Position numbers and translations under genes: made by a program. The notes beneath the pieces were generated by a model. That model worked only from the letters and a program-made list of their open reading frames with translations, did no database searches and was not told the DNA's origin. Below are positions 55,889-64,000 of a DNA stretch of 64,000 nucleotides, piece after piece (the first letter of the stretch is position 1; each line of letters begins with the position of its first letter). Source of the DNA: Pisolithus tinctorius (taxonomy: Eukaryota > Basidiomycota > Agaricomycetes > Boletales > Pisolithaceae); the NCBI GenBank assembly GCA_024663395.1, contig JANFAH010000014.1, positions 930,001 through 994,000 of the forward strand, read 5' to 3'.

Positions 55889-57201
55889 AATCGACCACGG
55901 AGAACTTCCGTAACATCGTCGAAGCGGCCAATGTCATCGCCACAAACCCCATCACGCCTCTATCACTCAATAGCATAGCCCGCCCCTTTAATCCTTATTT
56001 CCCGCCCCGCCCTTTCTGCCTTGCCGCTGGGGCAGTGCGCCGGAAATAACTTATACCACCCAATCCAATGCCTCAAGACATCTTGGACACTATTTACGTA
56101 GCAACTACTGTAATCACGAGACATCGACGGACCGTTGAGACACGACTTTTCCCCTCCACGAGTTGAAGACGATATCCATGGGAATTCTTCCGGATTTATT
56201 TATGATAGCACGTGTGAGGCGTGTCTCTTACGGTGGGCGACCAGCGCGCCAACGGCTACGTCGAGGTGGACTGACAAATGGATATTCCTTTTTTTGTATA
56301 AGGACTTCGTACATTTCCCTTATTTCTGTGCACACTTTTTTTTGCTCCAGGCGTATGACTTTACGAATTCTTTTTACTTGCGGCTGCATTTACATACCGG
56401 CTACCCGCACACCTTACCTAGACATACTTCCTGTCTTGGGCCACCTGCGACGAGTATAATGCGAAACCTTGTGCAAAAGACAATCTTGGACACAGCGCTT
56501 GGATCAGTTGAGCCTTTACTTCACAATTCAGATTGTCATGCAACCTCTGACATGGTGGACGATGTTACTGAATTTACTGCGTATCATATGTACACAACGA
56601 GCACTCAGCGCTGGGAATAACTGGGCATCATTAGTGGTGTGCGCGCTAACCATCTCATCTCAGCGAACCGGACCAGCATTCTGCGGGCGTATGGGACCGT
56701 CTTCCCCGAGTTCATTGGTTATCGACAGCTGAGCCGCCATTGCGCCGAGTTGGACCATTTCTATGCCTCAACGCTCTGCGGACAGCACGCCACGGTCGCG
56801 TTTTCCCCATCTTATGAATATTCGGTTTAGAGGTTCTAGGTATGGTTATTTTACTAGCGTGGCTCAGGCATAGCTGCTGAAACGGTTTCTTGAGGCGCAG
56901 TGCAGACCCTCTCCTCACGGAGACCCCTCGGGCTCGTCCTCCGGTACTATGGTCGTCAACCTCGCCGCAGGTTCTTCGTATCCTGGGACAGACGGATCCA
57001 TTGTTTTCCCGAGCTGCAGAAATAGTATAGTTGGCATCAAGTCCACTGTTGGACCTGTCTCGCGCAGTGGAGGTTGGGACTTGTTGGCAGCGCAAGATCT
57101 GGAGCTTGACTTGACTGCTGACGTGGTGTTTGCTACTGTTTATGCCTAGTACGTCGATCTCTAGGAATACACAACCTACGTGCTTGGCTTCCGAGTCCAT
57201 C
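55889..57201. other. Intergenic region, no gene supported
   Basis: About 1.3 kb with several open frames on both strands (56135-56620, 56712-57227) that lack conserved motifs, membrane spans with flanking structure, or consistent splice signals. The last 200 bases should contain the NOSIP promoter. Confidence 0.4.
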
Positions 57202-58520
57202 ATGACAAAACACAGTAAGAACAACACAGCGTCTTCCGTGTTCTCGTACGCAGAGAAGCAGAAAACAGAGTATGGTACGAAACGAGTGTGTATTTGGTGC
57301 TGTTCCTACTTCAGTGGGCTCAGATAGACTAAGGGTGTGCTCTAGCAACGACTGGGCAATGAATCGATGCGAAATTTTGATGCCTGTGCTCTCTGTTTAC
57401 AGAGGGCGAGGGATCCTGTGGCTTGTGACCAAGGACATTTGTTCTGCAAGGAGTGTGTGTATACCGACCTCCGTGTGTATCGTACATTTTCCTGGCTAGT
57501 CCTGGACTAACGATCGCTCCTAGTGACCCAGAAGAAGGACATGAAGAGGCAGAAGGAGCGGTTAGAAAAGCTGAGGAAAGAGGCAGACGAGGAGAAGGAA
57601 CGGGCATTGGAGGCTGCGAGGGAACGCGTGTTAAAGGATTTCGAGCAGGGGCAGCTCACTTTGTCTTCCGGTGTAGCGAATGCAGCGACGACCTCTGGAT
57701 CGAACGCGAAGGAAGGTGCGGCTCTTCTTTCTATCTCTCGTCGGGTAATATATCCTCCCACAGCTCGACCAGGAAAGCGAAAGCTCGACTTTGATTCCAC
57801 TACCGTCCAGACACTCATGAGAGAGGCCGAGGAGGCGGCGCTCAGACAGATTGAGAGGGAGCAAGCGGAGGCCCTTCGAGCAAAACTCCCGGACTTTTGG
57901 CTTCCGTCACTCACGCCTACCTACACATCCAAGGGACCGCCATCTTCATTACGGGATGTCAAGGTGCAAACGATGTGCCGAGGGGGACACCCATCGCACT
58001 CTATCAAGTAGGTCCGCCTTTCTGATTTAAGGTGCCTGGACCCAAATTTATGCGCAACCTTGAAGCTTGAAGTCATTGACTCCTGTCCAATTCTCCTTCG
58101 TGGCAGCATCAAACTCTCGTTCGACAGAGTCAACCCCTGCAACAAGCCACAAAGGCGAAACGGAAGAGACTGCAATATGTCCTTCCTGCAAGAGCAACTT
58201 TTCCAACAATAAAGTTATACTCCGTATGTATTTCTTTTGTGTCCATGAACACTGTTCAACACATGCAAACAGTAATGAAACAATGCTCTCATGTCGTTTG
58301 CAAAGTTTGCACGGACTCACTGGTGCGGCCTGCCAAACAGTGCATAGTTTGTGACAAAACTTTGGACTCTGGGGATATTATAGAATTGAAAAGAGAAGGC
58401 GGGTGGTTGGATTTGACCTTTTCCATGCCGCTATCTGACCTTCGTAATCCCATAGGGACTGGTTTCGCTGGTGGTGGGCTTGCCGAAACAACTAAACGGG
58501 GCCTCGCTTTCCAGGGTTAA
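57202..58520 (+). CDS. NOSIP-type RING/U-box protein
   Basis: The first exon encodes MTKHSKNNTASSVFSYAEKQ, nearly diagnostic for nitric oxide synthase-interacting protein. It is followed by NFDACALCLQRARDPVACDQGHLFCKEC (N-terminal half RING), then VTQKKDMKRQKERLEKL, a charged helix, and the C-terminal zinc-binding half (CPSCKSNFSNNKVIL, MKQCSHVVCKVC, QCIVCDK) ending at TAA 58518. NOSIP in animals is an E3 ligase; in fungi, which lack the animal NOS pathway, homologues are linked to the spliceosome. At least four introns, for example near 57300-57360 and 58224-58265. Confidence 0.9.
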
Positions 58521-59496
58521 TCCGGGGAACGTTGGAAATCTCACGCGAACAACCTTCCCATCGTTTTGCCTTGGCAACACCCTCCCTATATCATTTGATG
58601 CCTCATCTTGTCCAGTGTCTACTGTAGACGTTTGTCGCGTGCTGATTACTGATATTTATTGGGACGGGTGCAAGGACAGACTTTCGAAGTAAGTGGCTCC
58701 TGCTTATTCGACCTGCAGGATGCGATTCTCAACGTGCTTCTTCTCGCAAGATCGGTTATTTGCCACAATGAGTTAGACCCAGGTAGTGACCTCGCAATTA
58801 GACGTTCTGTGGCAGTTGACCGTATTTCAATTTCATACGACGGAAACACTCTTGCTGTCGATACAGGATGTAATTCGGCCGCTTTCCGCGCGTTGATGGT
58901 CCTGGAAATTCACCCGAGTTTGCGATGTTTCAAGGCGTGACCATTGTTACCCAGTGGGTTCAAGCCCCTTACAGAGCTTGAAACTAACTCTCAGCTGCAA
59001 AAGATGTACATCATGCCGCTCGCATGCCTGAGACCTGGCTGCTGAGTTCCCTTTTTGGGAACAAAGACGGTGGAACCATCCGCATGTTGCTTTGACAATT
59101 TATACGCTTTGACTCTCGACCAAAGATCATTGCTTTGTTTGCGGTGTCTGTGACAAAAAGTGGCACAATCAGGGAAGCCCACGATGACTTGATCGATATT
59201 TGTGCTTTGGCGCTACTCCGCAAGGCTTGTGTGCACTGGAAACGAGTCGGACGGACTTCCGACGGCAACGCGGCCAAGTTAGTCCCGTTGTCAATACCCC
59301 TGTCTTTTGGGATATTCGTTCACAGCCAATTCCTTATTCTGTCGTTTCCACCTGCCTCGTGCTCATGCGTTAAAGCACCGTCCACAGTGGCGTTCGTCCA
59401 CTCACAATTTCTGGCGTATATAAACCGCTGTGGCGGGCTTCTCTGGCAGAAGCATAACTCCCGTTGTACCTCGTCTCATCACTAATATCCCTCTTC
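58521..59496. other. Intergenic region, no gene supported
   Basis: 976 bases between two plus-strand genes. An open frame at 58659-58940 has no recognisable features; a fragment of an unknown spliced gene cannot be excluded. Confidence 0.35.
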
Positions 59497-60898
59497 ATGC
59501 TGTCCCCCATCTCAGTCACCCCCGCCACAGAATGTTACTTGCGCAGCCGTTTCCAGGATTATCTTCTCGCCAATGATCTGCAGGTCAGGGCAAAGAAGAT
59601 GATGGCTTGTTTTACGGAGAGTTTCCTTCCGGTGCCCACCGACGACCTGAATTCCGCTTGGGACGAGCTGCCCAACGACACGGTCGACGTCATGCCTACG
59701 TCATCTAAAGCTGACAAGATGTCTCTTCGCGCTCCGCCGCCTACGCCTAGATCTGATGCTAATTCCTCCGTGGATGGAGGCTCTAGCTACTGTGGCCCAT
59801 CGTCCTCCGACCGCAGTGACGAGGGGAAGTCGCCATTCGTATATGAAACGGACTCTCCGACTCCCGACGTCGTAGCATTCAAAGTTATTGCTCTGGAACC
59901 CTCTGACTCGCGTTATCCGCTACTCGACGACAGCGGCGACGTGTGCCACCGTGGTACCAACGAGAAGCTGTGTGGCGGACTAAACACCGGTGTCCCGGCA
60001 GAACCCCCGCAAGGTTCTGAAATATCGTCATTTGTGTCGGACTCGGACGGCATTTTAGCGGGTCACAGAAGTTTGCCCAGGCCGTTTCCGGATTTTCAAA
60101 AGATGGTAGACAGGGGTGTCGCTGATATTTGCCAACGGGGCATCCAGCCTTTTGTCCATTCTTTATTGCTCAGTGGGGTGGAAACCATCCAGTCAGCACC
60201 GCTTGTGTCTAGGCTTGCGAATGCTGCCATTCAACGAATTTCAAATATATCATACATGGAAGCAAAGGAATTGACGAAGGCTATTCGTGTTGGAGCTTTG
60301 GAGATGTTCCAAAATCATTGGAAGCCTGTACGTGGGTCCGACATGCTTACGGCTCCGGATGGCAACGCCGACCACCTGCAGGACGGAGACTGGGGTCAAG
60401 TCTCGTCGACATCAACAGGCTGCTCAACATTTGCTTCGCGAGGTCTCAACACGGCTGGATTGATGGGCTCGTTATTCAACGCAAAAGTCGTACCAGCTGA
60501 AGACATCTTCTTATGCTTATTCTTTCTTCTGGAAGGGGAGAAGCGCTTCGACCGCTTGTGCGCCATGCACGCACTTCTTGTACAAGCCAATGATCAGCTA
60601 TGCAAAAGTCGCAACCTTCAAGAATTAACGCGGTTTACGAATATGTTAAGCATTAGGGATCCCACGTCCGGCTGTTTCGCCTGGGCACCTACACTGCATG
60701 CTCACGCTATACTTCAGGTTTGTTCGTTCTACATTGAATTGGCTGTATCACACCAACTTAACATTTCCTTCTCAACAGGACATATTTGACGGCATTAGAG
60801 GCTGGAAGCGTATCCAGGCCATCAAGAGCCAACGATACGAAGCGAGGGTAAAGAACCGCTTGATACCCCCACATGCTGCCGGTCCAAGACTGCGGTAA
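59497..60898 (+). CDS. Conserved-looking protein of unknown function
   Basis: Two exons, 59497-60717 and 60779-60898, give about 446 residues. The N-terminal 40 residues are helical, residues 60-190 are Ser/Pro/Asp-rich and likely disordered, and the C-terminal 250 form an alpha-helical domain (FPDFQKMVDRGVADICQRGI, VPAEDIFLCLFFLLEGEKRFDRLCAMHALLVQA) ending IKSQRYEARVKNRLI. No signal peptide or membrane span. The helical domain has a MIF4G or HEAT-like feel, but I cannot assign it. Clean splice sites (GTTTGT to CAACAG) argue for a real gene. Confidence 0.7.
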
Positions 60899-60996
60899 TA
60901 CCCACGTTAATCCGATCACCTGATCCACAATATACCACCATTACGCATAAATCGCGGTTATGCAACAGATTACACTAATGGACCGCTCATTTACAT

Positions 60997-61873
60997 TCAG
61001 AGAATGTCGCTGTTGTGTAGAGTAAGGGACCAAATATGAGTCGTACGTAGTTGATGCTTATGTACGTGAATGACGATGGATGGCTCAGTGGACTCTGGCG
61101 GGTCTCCTGGTCCACCCCCATTCATCACTGCTAGAGTAGTAGCAGCGGCCTTCTGCGCCGCAAGTTGCTGTGCAGCAACATTTTCCTGCGACGAACTCCC
61201 CGCCGAAGGCTTGCTACTACTCACCCTCTTAACTTTGCATATGCGGGCGGGTTCCTTCTGGGAAGTTGCGTTCAGATCCTTGATCACGTCATTTGCCAAA
61301 TTATTCGAGTGTTTTAATATATTATCCACCAACTGGCTTCGTTTCGGTTAGTTGACGGTCTCTGAAGCCTTGCCCTCGAGATCGAACGCCTTAAAGGCAG
61401 CCATGGAACCTAAACCGCAAGAGAGGGCGAAAACTTGCCCTGGGTCTAAATTGATAATAGCTACCATCCGGATGCTCGAATTCGTTGCTAAAATCTCCAG
61501 CTCGACGTAGCAAGCCCCCGCACTCAGTTAGCTTCCCGCTACATCGAGGTTCCCTTCAAGCGCAGGAACGTTCCTGTTGAGCCATCCAACAAACTCGGCG
61601 TTGAAGCCGAGAAGGGGAAATCGCACTGGCCGAAGGTGCATTAAAATCGATGTAGCCGAAGGCGGGAAATGGGACTTCAATCATTACGGTCGGGACTGTG
61701 CCTGCCAGAGGTTGCAATGGTAATGATGTGGCCAGTTTCGCAGGTGGCAATGGAAGAGACATCGGAGGTGGTGAGGGCAGTTTCGTGGCCTTCCCATTAC
61801 CTTTGTCCACCTTTGGGAGTTCATGCTCGGCGTTGAATTTCTTTAAGTCTGTGTGTGATTCGTTCGGAAACAC
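60997..61873 (-). CDS. Hypothetical spliced gene, low support
   Basis: Two minus-strand open frames (61873-61556, Lys/Pro-rich, and 61332-60997, Ala/Gln-rich with MNGGGPGDPPESTEPSIVIHVHKH) lie head to tail. Between them, fragments such as LNRNVPALEGNLDVAGS and ATNSSIRMVAIINLDPG look like coding sequence interrupted by stops, so either several introns or a decayed gene are present. No family recognised. Confidence 0.3.
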
Positions 61874-62086
61874 TTGCGGAGTGTTACGGCGTACATATTA
61901 CTTCACGAGTGTAATAGTGATCGCTCACACCGAACCGCACTCTGAAGGTATCGTTCAGAGTGGAAGGGGAGCACTAGTTTAATGACCAATTTGTTTCTGT
62001 GGCCCAGTCGGCAAGCAGTCCGGACCCGGTCACGAGACCCGTTGAATTGAGTTTCCGAGAATTTTGCAGTCGTCTCTGTATTCTCA

Positions 62087-63304
62087 ATGGGTCATGTTTC
62101 CAGACGGCTGTACTCGTCGCTGGCTGTTTCGACAGCGCACCTGAAACACTTTCCACCCAGAGAAGCAACGCTCAGAACAAAAAAAGCCACCTTCGATCCC
62201 GAAACATGGGCTGCTCTTCAACCGCCCCCGCCTTCGGCACTCGTGGCCTTCTCTCATCGAATAGGTCTCGGAGCCGTGCTGACGACACCAGCAGCCGTCC
62301 AACGCGCTTGCACGCACAAGTCGTTCCTGAATTTGCATACAAGATATTACCCGTTGAGCCCACCGCCTCCCAATAACGCGAATTTGGCCGTCCTTGGAAA
62401 CGCGCTCATGGGTCTGTTTGCATCAGAACACCTGCATGCCACATATCCCCACCTCCCCACACGTGTCTTAAAAGCCGCTGTCAGCGCACATGTTGGTCCG
62501 TTAACGTGTGCAAGTGTCGCACAGGAAATGGGTGCCGTGCCGCTCCTTCGTTGGCATAGACAGGTTCGTCCTCCCAACAGAATGTGCGTCGCCAATGCGT
62601 AATAAAACATATTTATATAGCCTTCAACGCCTACTTCTCCGGCATTGTTGCACTCCGATGCACTTGCTTCAATACCACGTGCATTGACCGCATTGGTATA
62701 CCAAGAACGATGTCTTGCTTCCGCACGCAAATTCGTCTACTCGTTCTTCCTCGGTCGGCGTGTGGACATCCGAGCTATGCTAAAATTCCGTGATCCCAAA
62801 CGTGCACTCATGGAAACTGTGGCAAAATTCCAACGAGAGCCTCCTAAATCCAGGTAGGTCGATCCATTGGCACTTAACTATAAGTGTTCGGAACTGACCA
62901 TGTTGCAGATTGTTAAAGGAAACGGGTCGATTCTCCAACTCTCCAATATTCTCCGTTGGGATTTATACTGGCACAGACCAACTAGGGGAAGGCTTTGGTA
63001 GTTCGCTGAAAATGGCCGAATACAGGGTATGTTTCTTCCTTACATTCTCGATTGCGTTGTTCAGTTTATGTATTCCTACCAGGCCGCAGAGGATGCGCTA
63101 CATAGATTGTACCTCACTCGTACACCCGCCCATCGCCTTACGCTTCCCTCATCAACGTTTGGTGAAGATGCTAATATTTACAACCTGACCAATCCGGCTC
63201 CTTACACACCAGGTGAACTGGGAGAGTCGGAGGCCTTATATGCCAGCTCGGGCCGAAGTGGGATATTGGCACCTAGGCGGCGGGTACTTGAGGTAGAGTC
63301 GTAA
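62087..63304 (+). CDS. Mitochondrial large ribosomal subunit protein mL44 (Mrpl3)
   Basis: ATG 62087 (MGHVSRRLYSSLAVS) opens a mitochondrial presequence. An inactive RNase III-like domain follows (LVAFSHRIGLG, VQRACTHKSF, NANLAVLGNALMGLFASEHLHATYPHLPTRVLKAAV), then SIPRALTALVYQERCLASARKFVYSFFLGRRVDI, and a dsRNA-binding-like C-terminal part (LLKETGRFSNSPIFSVGIYTG, AAEDALHRLYL) ending at TAA/TAG 63302. The catalytic acidic residues of true RNase III are replaced, as in the mL44 family. Exons are 62087-62561, about 62642-62853, about 62909-63027 and about 63083-63304. Confidence 0.88.
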
Positions 63305-63506
63305 GGACCGCAGAGATTGTAGATTCGGTTCACTGCTTACAGTAAAGGAAACGGGTCAATTCTCTCCGATATCCGTCGCAGGGGATATACTGCTACCTGT
63401 GATATCTAATGTTGCCCACAATGCAATTGCTGTATACCAGATGAAGTAAATGTACACACGAGAAGTCACTACACGAACAACGTAAATGCACCAACGTCCA
63501 ACCTCG

Positions 63507-64000
63507 TCACCGTAACATCCATCCTACGCCTACTCCGATACAAAAACTACCCACCATAGCTATCCGAACCTGACAGTCCGAGACCAATTGCATGAAAGTC
63601 GAGACGCTATTCATCACCCGAGCCTTTGCAGGATTAAGAAGCGAGAATGAAAATGCAATCAACGAAGAAAAATGCAACGGGTCGACCATTGAGGGAACCG
63701 GTCGGTGGACCATATTTACTGGCCTGCTCGTAACAGTGTCCTCGCGTGACCGAGTTGCGACGTCATGGGAAAGACGTGATTCCCACTCTGCTTGCCATTT
63801 CGCCTTGTCCCACGAAGGCGCACTTGCCAAGAAGCGGTGAGCAATCTCGCGATTGGATGTGTGGATACTCTCGACTGCACGCTCGACTTCCCTCCAGTGT
63901 AGGAAACGCTCGGCTGCTTCGTATCGCAATGACAGGAGAGTTTCTGGAGAACGGAAAAGGCCATTTCGTAGGGCGCTGGCGGAAGAGGGACAGAAGGAGG
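63507..64000 (-). CDS. Partial protein with C-terminal transmembrane span
   Basis: The gene enters from the right window edge. The visible C-terminal part includes SPETLLSLRYEAAERFLHWREVERAVESIH, a charged helical region, and, after a likely intron (about 63704-63625) or a readthrough, a hydrophobic C-terminal segment (IAMVGSFCIGVGVGWMLR) before TGA at 63507. That suggests a tail-anchored membrane protein. Family not recognised; the rest lies outside the window. Confidence 0.5.
   Translation of the reverse strand, partial: SFCPSSASALRNGLFRSPETLLSLRYEAAERFLHWREVERAVESIHTSNREIAHRFLASAPSWDKAKWQAEWESRLSHDVATRSREDTVTSRPVNMVHRPVPSMVDPLHFSSLIAFSFSLLNPAKARVMNSVSTFMQLVSDCQVRIAMVGSFCIGVGVGWMLR

Noticed and set aside
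56712..57227. 171-codon minus-strand frame
   Set aside because: Basic, motif-free, and overlapping the NOSIP start region on the other strand.
1..64000. tRNA, rRNA or CRISPR features
   Set aside because: I saw no cloverleaf with consistent stems, no rRNA-like sequence and no spaced direct-repeat array, though a covariance search was not possible.

Overview
The window is nuclear DNA of a filamentous basidiomycete, probably an agaricomycete. Genes are dense and split by many 41-60 base GT-AG introns with CTRAY-like branch sites, there is a class I hydrophobin, and the repeats (chromovirus, Tc1/mariner-type foldback element, a multi-exon mobile-element protein family) are typical of mushroom genomes. 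No bacterial, organellar or viral genome segment is seen. All exon joins were made by eye from splice signals and protein family motifs.

Positions 1 to about 14,700 are a transposon island. A partial gene for a Zn2Cys6-like, coiled-coil protein (to 1805) is followed by a complete Ty3/Gypsy chromovirus (2093-7835, 5-base target duplication). The chromovirus is dead: seven in-frame TGA codons, an altered RT active site and one pol frameshift. All 12 substitution sites between its two LTRs fit decay of an ancestral CpG, so cytosine-methylation decay is its main history. Then comes a decayed, intron-bearing mobile-element gene on the minus strand (about 8860-11647). Its upstream intron is interrupted by a 1574-base, almost perfectly palindromic Tc1/mariner-type element (11648-13221).

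From about 15.2 kb to the end the window is mostly ordinary host genes: a gamma-butyrobetaine-type dioxygenase and a peroxisomal MaoC hydratase (convergent), a 7-TM protein, hexokinase, mitochondrial uL14m, ATP synthase gamma and eIF2-beta (divergent, 195 bases apart), CAF-1 subunit Cac2, nucleoporin Nup54/Nup57, ribosomal eL27, a hydrophobin, RNA polymerase II subunit Rpb9 and GPI mannosyltransferase Smp3 (divergent). A second, smaller repeat island (about 40.2-44.7 kb) holds a MITE, a GC-rich unassigned segment and two orphan genes. After it come a ribosome-associated-type small protein, an OCRL/INPP5B-type inositol 5-phosphatase, cyclophilin 40, an FMO-like flavoprotein, a small membrane protein, NOSIP, two unrecognised genes, mitochondrial mL44 and a partial gene at the right edge.

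The most notable observations are the CpG-only LTR divergence, an 11-base self-priming arrangement and a -1 frameshift heptamer in the chromovirus, the nested palindromic mariner derivative, two micro-exons (6 and 4 bases, the latter encoding part of the 5-phosphatase catalytic motif), and a gene containing a tandem exon-plus-intron duplication.
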